Under the pieces are notes generated by a model that worked only from the letters and a program-made list of their open reading frames with translations, ran no database searches and was not told the origin of the DNA. A stretch of 64,000 bases of DNA from the NCBI GenBank assembly GCA_037783415.1, contig JAZGTN010000003.1, positions 7,044,501 through 7,108,500 of the forward strand, given 5' to 3'. Below are positions 38,460 to 50,836 of this stretch, in pieces; position 1 is the stretch's first letter; each line of letters begins with the position of its first letter. Position numbers and translations under genes: made by a program. The stretch is from Leptasterias polaris (Eukaryota; Echinodermata; Asteroidea; Forcipulatida; Asteriidae).

Positions 38460-38645
38460 CTTGCAGTTGTGTGACCGGGTTCCATAAAGAGCGTGGAAAT
38501 TCATCATTTTTAGAGGGCATAGTCATTTTCATTTCACAAAGGGCATTTCCTCTGGAAAATCTTCTGGTCTTATGGACACTTATGAAGGGGCGCCAAGGCA
38601 AACACCAGGGCAACAGAGGTCATGACCAAGCTATTCCTGGCTTGT
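38460..38645 (-). repeat. Dispersed repeat copy, inverted (family of 20.6 kb)
   Basis: GGGGCGCCAAGGCAAACACC, GGGCAACAGAGGTCATGACC and TTCCTGGCTTG are the inverse order of the 20.6 kb copy. The overlapping ORFs on both strands are repeat-derived. Confidence 0.5.
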
Positions 38646-38959
38646 AATGGTACAGTATGTGCAAAAATTCCAATAGTGACAAACATTTAAACAAATGAAT
38701 TAAGGAAATTACATTACAGCAATTCCCTGCTAGTGGTTAGGCATTTCAGTTCACAGTTGATTCATTGTTCCCTTACTTTATTTGAAATCTAGTTGGTTAT
38801 CAATATATTATTTTATAAAATTATTACTACAAATAGTTTATTGCACTATTTTGTACCTAGTGTCTAGTGCCCACTTTCTCCACACGTGTGCATAACCATT
38901 ATGTGGTACAAGTGAGTCCTGCATACATGTAAGTGGATAAATAGAACTAGGTTTTCTCG

Positions 38960-39410
38960 TCATTCCTACATGTCTCTAGGTAAGGTTTCTAGAGTCATTC
39001 CTACAATGTTCTAGATTTCTAGTAATTCCTACGCGGTTCTAGGTTTCTAGAAACATTCCAACAAGGTTCTAGGTTTCTTGTCATTCATAAATGGCTCTAG
39101 CTTTTTTGTCATTCCATCGTGGTTATCAATTTCTTAGTCATTCCTACGAGGTTCTAGGTTTCTAGTCATTCGTGATAGTTCTAGGTTTCGACTCGTCATT
39201 CCTATGTGGTTCTGGGTTTTTAGTCATTCCATCGTGGTTCTCCGTTTCTTAGTAATTCCTACAAGGTTCTATGTTTTTAGCCATTCCTGATGGTTCTGGG
39301 TTTCTAGACATTCCTTCGCAGTTCTAAGTTTCTAGTTATTCCTATGTTGTTCTTGGTTTAGCTTAGTTTCTAATCATTTCTACATGGTTCTAGGTTTCTA
39401 CTTTCTAGTC
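38960..39410. repeat. Degenerate minisatellite, about 26-32 bp units
   Basis: GGTTCTAGGTTTCTAGTCAT TCCTAC and variants recur some fifteen times with changes in nearly every unit. The array is old and non-coding. Confidence 0.8.
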
Positions 39411-40271
39411 TACAAACTTTTCTCCACCTTGCAAAGCTACATGGTCTATGTCAGTATTCAAAATCAGCAGACTGGAACAATCCCATTGTCTACTCTAGTT
39501 CATTTTAAGATACATTGTGATCCATCACTAATGTGATCCATCACAAAGGTTCTGACAACTTGCCTATTATGAGGATAGCCCCTTCTTTTTTAAGTATGTC
39601 ATTTAAGAAAGTGATTCATGATTGTAAAAATTACGCTTAATTTTACGGAACAATGGTCAAACAATTTTGAGACGAAGGACATACACATAGCTCTATGCCA
39701 GACCATTGTTTACAATTCCTGCAATGACCTTTTAGCGGAATACAGACATCAAAACCTTTTCTAGAACTTGAAATGGTAAAGGGTTAATAATGGATGGGTT
39801 ACCTGGGCCAGTCACTTGATGGGCCGGTCAGTTTGAACTGTTGTTGACTTTGTTTGCCGAGTCACTTCCTTTGGGTCGGTTGTCTTTCTTCGTTCTTGAT
39901 GTGTATTGACTGTCATAGGTTATTGGCCACCATATAGGACCACAGTCATTGTTTACTTAAATTCGACATAACGTTACTAAAGCAAACATAAATTTGATGA
40001 CAGGCATTTTAAGTGTAAAATCATTTCAACCACAGTTGTTTCCCTTATTCTGTTGACTGCGCACTGCTTGGTCTGTAATGTTTCTGAACAGTCAATGATA
40101 TAGCCTATGGTATGGAAACCATAACACAGATGATCTTGGATGTGGACATTCAAGTTCAATTGGGCTAACAACTCGGCAGTAAGATCGACCAGTTAAGTTG
40201 GTACTTTTCAAAACACAAAAGAGACAAAATGAAGTCAGAAAATCCGAAAAATCATTCAATGGTAAACTTAC

Positions 40272-40556
40272 CTCCAGAGCATCCAGTGTCGTGTAGCTGG
40301 AGATGGCAAAACCGTCAATAATATCCTCATCATTGGAGCTAGAACGGGAGTTCTTTCGTCTCTTGAGCCGGTGTCTTGTCCTCTCCCTTGCACCCCTTGG
40401 GGGTGGGGGACCGTCATCATCATCATCCCCACTGCCCCCATTATCCTGTGATTTATGCTCACCGTTTTGAAGCATTTGCATTTGTCTTTGCTTCATCTCC
40501 TGTGCACGTTCACGGCGGCGAGTCCGCTGCGAACATTTCTTCTTGTCGTTCTCCAT
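40272..40556 (-). CDS. AUTS2-like: AUTS2/FBRS/FBRSL1 family protein, first coding exon (partial gene)
   Basis: This exon of 95 codons ends in phase 0 at the donor GAG|GTAAGT (GT at 40271-40270). The start is supported by an in-frame TAG six codons upstream and a strong context (GGCATGG). The peptide begins MENDKKK and continues with an Arg/Gln/Met-rich segment (residues 10-30). Next come an acidic run DDDDD (about 44-48), PPPP (50-53) and a basic patch RLKRRK (63-68). A serine run leads into EDIIDGFA (about 77-84), then SS.TTLDALE to the end. EDIIDGFA followed by S..T..ALE is the N-terminal signature I know from AUTS2 and its paralogues. Family members work in the nucleus, where AUTS2 joins PCGF3/5-containing PRC1 and recruits CK2 and p300 to activate transcription. 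The low-complexity flanks alone would not identify it; the call rests on the EDIIDGFA block. Which paralogue it is cannot be decided from one exon. Confidence 0.82.
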
Positions 40557-40870
40557 GCCCGGTACAGTGCTCTACAGACGCCCAGAGAATCACCCACGTC
40601 TTCGGTGGGACAATTCCGGGAGTTCAGAGCCCCTAAACGGCTTAAAATCGGCCAGAATTTGTGGAAAATTTTGTAGAAACTTGAATCTGGGTTTCCAATA
40701 GGAAAACACTCCTCTTCCTTTCACATTCGCTGATATCCATTTTTACGTTAAAACACCCGTACAATCGCCGAGTACCAGCTATGTCTCTCTTTTTTTGCGG
40801 ATGAACACAAAACTTGCGTGAGGGCGCTATTGCATGATCGATTTTGATCGGCAAAGTAGAAAATAGACAG
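40557..40870 (-). promoter_or_regulatory. Probable 5' UTR and promoter side of the AUTS2-like gene
   Basis: The roughly 300 bases upstream of the AUTS2-like start codon are visibly richer in CpG than the flanking DNA and lose that character beyond about 40870. On the minus strand a CCTATTGGAAACC stretch (about 40690-40705) contains only an inverted CCAAT (ATTGG). No TATA box is convincing. The placement is inferred from base composition and position next to the first exon; a transcription start cannot be fixed from sequence alone. Confidence 0.35.
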
Positions 40871-41109
40871 TCGGCCCTATGTACGTCCGCCAGAAAAATA
40901 GTTCATAATAATAATGTTAATTATATTATTTAATCTCTTTACATGTGCAGTCCACGTTACCGATATGGTTTTTATTTACTATAGGTGGAATATTTTACGG
41001 TGAGCACATGTGGAACTTCGGGGACAGCAATTAATTGACATCCATCCAAGAAAAAAGATCAATCAATTACAAATGCCTGACAGGTGTTTGGCTTAAAACT
41101 TAAAAGGAC

Positions 41110-41195
41110 CCACTGTGCAGGCTTGGATTCGAACCAAGGCATACAGTAACTGTATTTAGTAAGCAATGCGCTTAACGGCTTGCCCCGGGCGTCGC
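41110..41195 (-). mobile_element. tRNA-related SINE remnant
   Basis: On the minus strand the box B sequence GGTTCGAATCC follows a head starting GCAAGCCGTTAAGCGC. Only about 80 bases are recognisable, box A is poor and no tail is seen. A functional tRNA is unlikely. Confidence 0.35.
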
Positions 41196-43189
41196 TGTAT
41201 ATCCATTCTTATAATATGTATATCCATTCTTATAATATGCATTAGGTATGCCCCCACTCCGTAAAATCCTTGTCATGTTTAATGTTCCATATAATTTAGC
41301 GAGTTAATGATTTAAAGTTGAAACAATTTGTAACTAAATGTTTCCATTCGATAAACGGTAATACATTTGTCTTTCTTTCTTCTTCATTTCATTATAATTA
41401 CTACAGTTCATTAATTCACTATCACATATACAAAAGTACATGTTTTTGGGTGGTTTAAGTAAAGCTTAAAATTAAAATTTTATTTATGGATGAAAGTAAA
41501 AGTCGCTAACATTAACATAATTTCCAAGTCGGTGGTTTTCCCCGAAGCCACCAGACAATCAAACAATAACATTGAAAATTTTTTGAAAAAGTAACCAATT
41601 GATTTTATGAAATTTCATAGTTTGGACGTGTTTATAGTTATGTTTGTTAATGGAACACTACATGAATTATGTAAAGCCCTGTGTTGTATACACACAGCAA
41701 ACATTCAGGGAAGTGCAGTGAGTGGGTTAGAGCGAGCGAAATAATAAGTATTTGTTGTTATTCAAGTATGTATTGTTTATGTTGCATTATTCATCTAATG
41801 ATGTCAACGAATTCAGGAACAGATGGAAAACAAATTATAAACGAACTATGTAGGGATTTTTTTAAACGCAACCCAAACCAGTTTCCTAAAAGACTGTAAT
41901 CATAAGAACAACAGTTAAATTGTAAAAAGGCTGAAATAAATAAAGTAAACATAAAATTGATAATTTCAAAAGGTCATAGATGTCGACTCCACACCGGGGG
42001 CTTATCGTAATGATGTTATTCAAAGGTGTGTAAAAGCCAACTCGACCTGTATAATATAGGCTGTTGACAGATTATAAAATATTGTCACAATTCACTTTAA
42101 AATTCCCTTGGGAAAGCTTGGTGCAGCTGTCTCAGCAAATCAGTTATTAGCGCATAACTCTCTTAGAATTTAATAATTTACCACATCCTCCAGATAAGCC
42201 ACTTTCATTGCATTTTAAATCCGCTCAAATGAACAAAATGCTACTCCCAAATTGTTTTTCAAATTAGCCACCATACCATTGTTTCCATAATAGACCTATG
42301 TATTTTATTGAAATATGAGTATCATAACGCAAAAGATTATAATAATTGATTTTGCATATTAAATGAATTAAAGTGTTTATAGAGCTAATATTGATCTTAA
42401 CTGCGAATCAATCCTAATTACTAAGCAAAGTGTGATCTCACAATACAAATCACTATGGTAATACTGACAACTTATCTTAAAATGAATCTTAGTGCTTTGT
42501 GAAATCGAGCATTATACTCCACAAGGACATTTTATGAATGTTATCAAACATTTGCAAGCCTAAAAGTCGACTTCATTACTTTTTGTATTTAAAGAGGGGC
42601 TCCAAGGTAAAATTAAGTTTTATGATGCACTCATTCTCCGATAGATGGAGTCGTGAAAGTGGGGTGGGGGACAATTACAAGTCTCATGTTAAAAATGTGT
42701 CAATATTATATTTGATACTCTGTCAAAGCGAATTTTGAAACATGACGTCATCGGACAGCAAAAACAAATAGTTCCGTACATCCCAAAGAGGGGTTTTTGC
42801 GCCGGTCAAAGGTCAAATGCTATTTTGATTGAATTTCATAAACATTCAGGAATGAACTGAAAATTCTTTGTAGAAAAATATAATTGGAACCATTTGAAAT
42901 GTAACGTCATCGAAAGTTTTAGAATTTTGACCAAAATGTCACTTGACTCAAAGGTATCAAACACAGTGGCGTTTTACACCATTTTAACATGGGGTTAGAG
43001 ACGTAATTGTTTTCCCCTTTTTAAAGTCACTTTACTGCAGCTGCACTACGCGCGCTGACTCTCGGGGGGGGGGGGGGGGGGGGAGGGGGGATTGAACCGT
43101 TCCCGGAAGAATTTTAATAACGTAAATAAATGACTGATACGCTAATTCAAAATTCTCATATAATTACATGGGATCAAGTGATAAACCAA

Positions 43190-43610
43190 TAGGGAAATTG
43201 GCTGCTCCCCGAAATAAAGATATTGACGAAATAGTACAGCGCTGATGTAACCGTTGTCGGTCATTTACGCAGGTTTAAATCCCGCTCACTAGTCAATTTG
43301 TCTGTGTTCAACACACAGTTATACAAAAGAAATTACCCAAGTTGTATATTATTTGATATTTGAAATAAAAAAGTCGCATTCCCCTTTTTGTGGAACTTTC
43401 TCCTGCCGCTTCCCAGGTTGAAACGTAAACTCGGCTGTGATTACGGAAGTTACACTTACAGGTTGTATAGCTTCTGACTTGCAACCCTGAACAAAGATAT
43501 TGACAAAACTGGGAGAATGCCAACATTAGGGCTAGCTCAGTTGGTAGAGCGCCGTTAATCAAATCCCGCTCATTGTAATGTTTAGTTTGTTTAACCGACA
43601 AAATGAATTA
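43190..43610 (+). mobile_element. Two decayed copies of the 19.3 kb SINE
   Basis: GATATTGACGAAATAGTACA to GGTTTAAATCCCGCTCACTA (about 43216-43299) and CTTCTGACTTGCAACCCTGA to AGCTCAGTTGGTAGAGCGCC and AAATCCCGCTCA (about 43466-43575) reproduce segments of the SINE at 19310-19467. The second copy has box A, but the anticodon region is deleted. Confidence 0.6.
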
Positions 43611-45185
43611 TTTTAATAAGTATACTTTCAAAGGATTTGTGAATAAATCCTTATATTTCAGTAACGGCAATGAAATTTTTGCACTTTGTTTCACCGGGGA
43701 AACAATGCAAAAGCTTTAAATATTTCTCATACTTTTTATTCTTTTGTTGTTTGTATAGCTTAAGTATTTGTGTTTATACTTATTATTTACTTTTAACAGG
43801 TTCATTTTTAACTACAATTTTTCACATTTCACCCTTTTTTTTATATATAGCATTTTTTCTTCTAGTTGTCTCTTAGGGTAAATGTTAAAATCATGCTGTT
43901 TTTCTCCATAAAATATTGCTGGAGGAACAAAGTTAGAACTTAGTGCACTTTAAACAATATTGTTAACAGTCTTTTGATTGATTCCTTTTTGTTAGCAAAA
44001 CAATTTGCCACATTGTTGTACTCAAAACTGTTATTGCATCATACCATCAAAGACAAATACGCACACCTTTTTATTTACAATATACACTTCATTATTGGGA
44101 AAGCTGATTTTGTGTGTGTGTGGTTTTAATTAGTTGTTATTTAATTGTTATGTTATTTTACTTATTGGTAATAATGAAACAAGTTATTTTATTTAGGCTC
44201 AGTGCACGAATTTAGATTTCACTTTTCTCTGTTAATTCCCTCTATTTCCTTTTCTAAGAATCATTCTGATAACTCTCGATTCCGATTTCGGAAAGACGGT
44301 CTATAGATAAGCAAAAGTGCGATATTCGTGGAATTGTGAACCACGATGTATCGACTTGGTGTTGTGACGTGTTTTATAATGTTTGCTTTGCAAAAAGAGA
44401 AGGTAGTTTCTATAATAAGTAATGAGTTACGTGTAATAGGCCTACTACATTACTTGTAAAATCTACTATTTAGTTCTCAAAAACCGCAAACTCATATTTC
44501 ATTTTTTTAGTTTAGAGCGCCTAACATCAAAGGTCACGGACGGCCACTTTACATGGGGGAGGGGGGGGGGGGAGCACGGACATCAGTTGGGGGAATAATA
44601 GCCAGTGGCGTAGGCCTACCTAGACAATATCATTTATATAATATATTGTTAATTTCATTATTTATTTATTGTATTTATGTATTTTCCCCCAGCTAGCGTT
44701 ACTTTCTTGATTCGTATGCGCGTGATAATGTTTATTGTCGACAAAAAATATTTAAAACAATAAAACAATAAAATAAATAAATTAGCAAGCTCTTGGGTGT
44801 GACGAATGGTACTGAAAATTATTTGGTCTTTACCCATACACTGATGTGTGTCTATTAAAAATATTGTTATTTACTATTACCCACACCAACCATTTCGAAA
44901 AAGATGGTAAAATCGTGGAGAAAACCGTGTATGGAAAAGCAGCAGTGGCTTTCAGGGGATACTTCGTGGATACTTCTATTTATACTTCATATACCTACAC
45001 AAGATTTCTCAGAATATTTGAACTCGTTTTTCATAAACACTGAACTGAATGTGTTTGAGTCTCAGACTCGTGTTTTCACGTCATCGGATGACCACCGAGA
45101 CTGCCCCAAAATGGATTGGCATAGTAGAATAGGATCCGAAGCGGGTATATAGGCATAATTACATCTTATATCCACATTATTTATT

Positions 45186-45540
45186 AAAGGGTGTGTACAA
45201 CATTGGTAATTGCCAAAGACCAGTAGGCCTATCCACACTTGATGTGACCTAACATATAGGCCCCCTACATGAAATATAAAACCTGTGAAAGTTTAGGCTC
45301 AATCGGTCTTCGGAATCATGAGACAACAGTGGAAAACCACATTGTATGTTTTAACTTTTTTTTTCAAACATCGGATTTTATCCTGCAGGATAAAGACTAT
45401 TGTTTTTACTAATTTCCTATGTCATTTCAAGCAAACTACATTCAAGTGAAGTTTTCCACCATGACCATCTTTATACCATGTAAGTTATGTGCAAATCTGT
45501 GAACATTTATATTTTTAATCTTACCAATGTTGTACACTTA
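45186..45540. mobile_element. MITE related to the AAAGGCACTG family
   Basis: AAAGGGTGTGTACAACATTG at the left and, inverse, TAAGTGTACAACATTGGTAA at the right form terminal inverted repeats. The interior holds CCTGTGAAAGTTTAGGCTCA and CCACCATGACCATCTTTATA, as in the 34.4 kb element. Confidence 0.65.
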
Positions 45541-45937
45541 GGCCTAAGTAAAAAAGATGCATGACGGCAACAAATTAATTTACATTTTCAGTTACAAGTA
45601 CACATTATCCTGTGATAGGCATTTAAAGTCGCGTAGCCCATCCTTCACCGAAAGACATTTTATTTGATTATTTTTTACTCAGAATGAATTTTGACAGAAG
45701 TTGCTGTTTCAAAACGAAAAACATACAAAAACTTTCGCCTAATTATATGCCATGCAAAAACACATGTGACGAGAAAATGTGTTTGCACGTGGCTGTGGAT
45801 GTGAGATAATACCAGAATCCCGACAATTACTCATGTTTAGATTTTAATTAAGTTATACCACTTATCATTGACGGATGTTTTCGTGCAGGACCTTAAATGA
45901 AAGCTTACAACCTTCTCAAATCTATAAAAATAGCTAT

Positions 45938-46165
45938 ATAGATAGGTTGCAGTATGACGTAAATCGGCCATCTTTACGGGCCGTTTGGAACACACAGTCA
46001 TGCATTACGCGTGAGAACGGCGTGCAGCACGCGCACATTTCACAAAACTCATTGCATGATTGGTTAGTGAACGACGCGGCTGCGTTAATAATTTGAGCGC
46101 TTGACGCGCCTGCAAGCCAAAATGCGATTTGCCCGTAAAGATGGCGTCTACTGGGAACTATCTAT
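45938..46165. mobile_element. TIR element with TAGATAG ends
   Basis: Left TAGATAGGTTGCAGTATGAC and inverse right TAGATAGTTCCCAGTAGACG are followed on both arms by GGCCATCTTTACGGGC or a close match. TA lies outside each end. The interior is CpG-rich. It resembles the 52.07 and 56.32 kb elements in ending with TAGA and targeting TA. Confidence 0.6.
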
Positions 46166-46877
46166 AATTAAATATAAATTGTCGGATCAAATAGGCACAA
46201 AATCTGACCTAGCAACCTTAATAATGATTCCCTATAAATAAATACAAAATGTTCCGCGGCACATGTTCCGTGTTTTGCACTTGCAGGCAATGCGCAAAGT
46301 GGGCAAGTCATTCCCAGCAGAATGCACCATCAACATGTTGTAAAGAACACCTTCATAAATATAAACCCATATAAATATGTAATACACACACAAATTGGAT
46401 GCCAATTTGCAGCCCGAGTGAGCAAAAGCCACTCCATCGACACAAGGTGCGGTGGAGTGGCTATGGTAATGGTGACGTCCGACCCGTTGAACGCGGGCGT
46501 TTTCGTCAGTGGAACTCCTCGGTGCGGTTGTACCTCAGAGCGGATGACGTTGCATAGCGCGTATTTTTTAGAGGTTTGCATGCCATTTTTGTAATCACAG
46601 GCTTAAAATCGGAAGATGATGTAAACCGCAAGGGAAACTGAAATAGGGAAAGGGTTAATGATTGAAGAGATTCTAATTGATTTTGAATGAGAACAATTGT
46701 TAACATCATCTGTGTTTCAATAAACTATCCAACCAATGTGAACATTTAATCGGTTTCGAAGTCCTAGTAAAAAAAAAAAAACATGGAAAATGTGTTGGTT
46801 CAGCGATCGTCCTATTGATTTGGCAAAGCGAAAAAGAAATTAAAGTGAACAATCACACAAAGTATTAATTATTACTT

Positions 46878-47261
46878 AAAGGGCAGGTATACGTTTGGTA
46901 ATCACTCTTAAAATTATTGGCACTAAAAACGTATTGCTTAGAATAGAAGCCCACAGCAGCTTTCGATATAGTATAAAGCATTTTGAGAAACATTTCACTT
47001 CGAAGAAATGACCTTATGAAAAAGATATCAGTTTCTATGCCCTAAATTTCGAATCTGAGAAGAGTTTCGGTCAGATACGTTTCTCAGATTGTGTATTCCT
47101 GTTAGTGGATTGTTCTTCCTGCGTGGACATACTCGCTCCGGATTTTCGGCGATATCTAAAAAAACGCGACCATAATTATAACAGGCCTATCTACATTTAT
47201 ATAGGATAAAAACAACCGAATACCAAAAACCAAAGGTATAATATTAATACTTTGCCTTTAA
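46878..47261. mobile_element. MITE of the TATTGGCACTAAAAAC family
   Basis: It begins AAAGGGCAGGTATACGTTTGG and ends, in inverse, AAAGGCAAAGTAT with CCTTTGGTTTTT close by. TTAA flanks both sides. The interior follows the 32.6 kb copy with many substitutions. Confidence 0.7.
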
Positions 47262-47452
47262 GCCTTTCTCATAATTATCACTCAGAACAAGTCATACTTA
47301 TGACTTTGGCCTATAGCCCTATAAATAAGTGTAAGATAGGCCTATACCTCGTAAATACGACTTGAATATAGTGGCAAAAGTCATTATGACTTACGCTAAT
47401 TCGTAATGAGATAGTCTAGGCCACTAAGTCATAGTTATGACTTAGTTATGAT

Positions 47453-47815
47453 AATAATAATAATAATAATAACTAGTTCTTATATAGCGCACTTTACAAT
47501 AACGTATCAATGCGCTTTACATTAGTGCCCTGGTCATTGGGCCAATAACATTCCTTTTTAATCTTTCTCAGCTCCCTGGGGGAGTATACAGCCCTGGGCT
47601 GCCGTGATGGCGCTCCGAAGGCTTTTTCAAACACAATATCAACCTCTACCCTTGCAGGTACCCATTTATATCCCTGGGTGTAGAGAAGCAAATATAGCAA
47701 AGTGTCTTGCTCAAGGACACACGCGTCATGACTGGGACTCGAAGTTCTCGAACCCACACCCGATGACTAAGCCACCAGAACTTGAATCCGATGCTCTTAA
47801 CCACTCGGCCATGAC
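47453..47815 (-). mobile_element. tRNA-derived SINE, inverted copy, (ATT)n tail
   Basis: This is the reverse complement of the 23.82-24.20 kb SINE: an ATAATAATA tail, AACTAGTTCTTATATAGCGC, TTGGGCCAATAACATTCC, and finally the tRNA-like head with CTTAACCACTCGGCCATGAC. The ORFs on both strands here arise from the SINE. Confidence 0.85.
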
Positions 47816-48069
47816 ACCCCTATAATGACTTTTTATTATTAAATTTCTGAAAGCGCTTCCGTATCAATGTTATATCTCTGTGACACGAACACTTTCAAAT
47901 CGGCAATTACAGCCGCAAGATAGTTAACGTGATTTTTTGATTGATATTTTTTGGTGCCGGTTTCGATTTCCGTTAAATTCACTGTTTTCCGTTGAAATAA
48001 CGCTATCGGTAAATTCTTTGTTTCTGAGACATGTCGTCATATGAATACCGAGTATCTGAGGTGATCTAC

Positions 48070-48215
48070 GGCCGTATCCGAACTGGTAGCTACGGTGATG
48101 GATACGACTGTTGCTAAGGGCGTTGCTATAACTTAAAGGATGTACTGTAATTCAATGCATAATGACGCGGATATCTAGCCTTAGCCGTAGCTGTGCCGCC
48201 AATTCGGACACAGCT
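48070..48215. mobile_element. Short MITE with TCCGAA(C/T)TGG ends
   Basis: Left GGCCGTATCCGAACTGGTAG and inverse right GCTGTGTCCGAATTGGCGGC form imperfect inverted repeats. The arms also share GCTACGG. No clear target duplication and no coding capacity. Confidence 0.5.
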
Positions 48216-49521
48216 TAGCTTTGAAATCCACATTATCATATTTTCCTGCCAAAATACACGAAATAATGGAATACAAAACTAAAAACCAAAAGTTTTCTTG
48301 TATTTGTACTTTTGTGACGCACCTTGGAGGTTTTGCAACAAATGGATTTGGCACTATATTTTAAAACTATTAATTGATTAGAAAAAAAACCACCGTTTTT
48401 TAACTGTCTATTTGTCCATTGTCTTATTACATAGTTGAAAGATACCCTCAAAATGCTTAGAATTGACTGCAACCAAATGAAATTAATAAACAAAATTATG
48501 ACTTGTCTTGGTTTTAATCATTCATGATTAATTTTTACAACATTGTGTGAATTTATTGATTAAATTACATGGCCGACAAAATGTAATCATGAGAAATGTT
48601 TTCACGGTCCAAACATGATAACAGCATTCATGAAAATATTACTGAAATAAATGATGACATTATGTGGTACGAAAATAGCCCAAAGGTCAAGTTATGTCAG
48701 GCAAAAAGTGTGCACCAGTCAGAAGAGGTCTACAAATATAAGGAACGGGGAACTCATCAAACCATATACAAACCAAGTGGAAGTAATTCCCACAAAAAGT
48801 TTATGAATTCTTGCCTTCCAGGAAATGCCATCATCAAAAAGCATTTAATTTAACTGCATAAGATATGTGAAAAGCATAGCATTGTTGAGGCTTTTACAAG
48901 TTGGATTTGTATGAAATTTAAATATCAAACCGGGATTATCACATTTGAGTCTTCCTAAAAACTGCAGCCCCAAAAACGTGCGATTTAAGTTTCATACAAA
49001 CGTAAAAATAAACGAACGATATACAAATGTTCATTTTCTAGTCTGCCTGATCAATGTTAATATGTTATAACACAATAAAAAGTAAAATATAGATTTATTC
49101 ATTATTCTGAAAACAGTCAAAACAGTTTTTGGGGTATTTCTTTAAAAATCACAGGTAAGGTAAAATCATTTGGTGCTCGAAATATGTGGCACAATGTACC
49201 CCCTATTGTGTATTCATTGTGTTCTGTGAATCTCAAAAATTCTTTAGAGGATTATAGTGGGGGGGGGGGGGGGGGGGGGGGGGGGGGGCTACTTCTGTAC
49301 AAGAGGAGAAAAGTGTATTAAAGTATGGAAACATTTGGGGGGGCACCCTCTGCTACAAATCGTGCATGGTATATAGGTAAAATGTCCAAAAGGTCTGGTG
49401 CAGAAAACGCATGTCCCTTTGCTGTGGATTTACAGTTTCAATTACTCAACCTGATATTGACCCAAATCACCCGACGTCATCATCCACGAAAAACAATTTT
49501 GGCTCTGCAATTTGGGGAGTA

Positions 49522-49812
49522 ACACCCATTTCAGACAGGCGCGCCGAACCAAATAGATTAGGAGCGACTCTAGGTCGACCAAATTAAATTTTGCTTTCAG
49601 ACAGGCGAACATTTACATTAGGTTCGGCTCATGACAAGATCGACGTCTAAAACCAAGGTGCTCCAGAGTCGTTCTGAACGACTGCAACAGTCGATCTTTC
49701 GACTTCTAGCGCGTCCAGTCGCTCCTAACTGTTTCAGACATCAAACTTTTCATGTACTTAAATCAATAGTTTGGTTCAGCACGACTCTAGAGCGCCTGTC
49801 TGAACCGGGTGT
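49522..49812. mobile_element. MITE with TTCAGACAGGCGC ends
   Basis: Left ACACCCATTTCAGACAGGCG and inverse right ACACCCGGTTCAGACAGGCG are matching termini. Several internal copies of CGACTCTAG, GGTTCGGC and the inverse TTCAGAC arms show sub-terminal repeats. The target duplication is unclear. Confidence 0.7.
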
Positions 49813-50666
49813 CAGATTCTCAGAGTGCTACTGTGCAATGAGTACCATATCTTTGCATGCAATTTGACTCCCAAAGTGACAGACCATGGACAGAAAGTAG
49901 CTGACGTGACATCAGTGCAAGAGCATTTCAGATTTTGTACGGAGCAAGACGATCTTGCTTAAAGACAGCATTTGCATCCGTGTACCAAACTGATTTTGGT
50001 AAAATTACTCTCTTTGAATCAAGACAAGGTACAGCTTTGGCAGTGCTGCTGCTGATGATATCTAACTTTGAATCGCCAATATTGATGGCTTTTTGACATT
50101 AAATGCTCCTGGTATGTCTAATGTTTAGAATCAAGCTTAGGTACACCAGTGATGCAGGCAACCAATTCTGAGATGGTTTCTACTCAACTTGAGAAAGATG
50201 AGGTAATTGCCAACACTCCTGATCCGGTTACTCTCTTTGAATCAAGTTAATGTACATCCAGATTCACGTGCTGCCAGATTCACTACCTCTGGACATACAA
50301 TCCTGTCATGAACGTATAATGACTCCCAATAGGGCAATGTTAATGAGCTACTAGTCTCTCGTCGTGTTCAATACCTTACAAAAATGGGCAGCCAATGCAA
50401 ATATTTTTTACGCTGTCCCCGAGTCAATGTATCCTGGTTGCATGCAAAGATTCTTGCTATTTTCAACTCAATAGCCCATATGCATGTCCCAATGCGCATG
50501 ATCAACACGCAAATGATTCCGAGTGAAATCTGAGTGAAATCCGAGTCCAAGCAATACCAGCGACCATCATGGCGCGCTGATTTTGAAGCAATGCCGTACA
50601 CAACTATAAAACCTGGCATAGTTAAGTAAAGTAAACTACAGCATGGTCACCATCTCGGCTGCTTGA

Positions 50667-50672
50667 TTTAAT
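50667..50672 (-). terminator. Possible polyadenylation signal (ATTAAA) for the MYBBP1A-like gene
   Basis: On the minus strand ATTAAA occurs about 165 bases past the stop codon. No AATAAA is visible between the stop and this site. The call is by position only, and another signal further left could be used instead. Confidence 0.3.
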
Positions 50673-50836
50673 TTTTTAACTGTACTCGGTTTCCTAGGAT
50701 CCATTGCGGTATACTTTTAATATGGCACTTGTGCATATGGGCAGTTCTTTACCTATTTGACTCCTTGTTACCAATAAGGTGGGATGGGTCCTAACTTGAA
50801 AAATTATCCCTTGATTAATTTAAGTGTTATATTCTA

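Larger units (their letters stand above)
1..40271 (-). other. Putative intron 1 of the AUTS2-like gene (left part of window)
   Basis: The AUTS2-like first exon ends at a GTAAGT donor at 40271, and I could not recognise a second exon on the minus strand anywhere to the left. The stretch is therefore best described as a very long first intron that continues beyond the window. AUTS2-family genes in vertebrates are known for very large introns. The sequence is AT-rich and holds MITEs, SINE copies, minisatellites and short unassigned ORFs, listed separately. Parts not listed (for example 5.2-6.5, 22.3-23.7, 25.7-27.9, 33.4-34.4 and 37.5-38.4 kb) show nothing I can support. Short exons without a start codon could have been missed by eye. 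Confidence 0.5.
40871..50640. other. Intergenic region between the AUTS2-like promoter and the MYBBP1A-like 3' end
   Basis: I find no protein exon here that I can defend. It holds MITE copies (45.2, 45.9, 46.9, 48.1 and 49.5 kb), an inverted SINE (47.5 kb), tRNA-related SINE debris (41.1, 43.2 and 43.5 kb), and poly-G tracts at about 43063-43083 and 49259-49288. A GC-richer patch at 46.42-46.58 kb contains a short inverted repeat (AGCCACTCCA ... TGGAGTGGCT). Short ORFs in this region fall within or across these repeats. Confidence 0.5.

Noticed and set aside
40376..40676. Plus-strand ORFs of 86 and 73 residues over the AUTS2-like exon
   Set aside because: They are complements of the AUTS2-like coding exon and its 5' UTR. 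His/Pro-rich translation reflects the antisense of Asp/Gly/Arg codons.
47494..47825. ORFs of 87 and 73 residues
   Set aside because: They lie wholly within the inverted SINE copy.
49325..49867. ORFs of 65 and 78 residues near 49.3-49.9 kb
   Set aside because: The second overlaps the TTCAGACAGG MITE; the first follows a poly-G tract and has no supporting signal.
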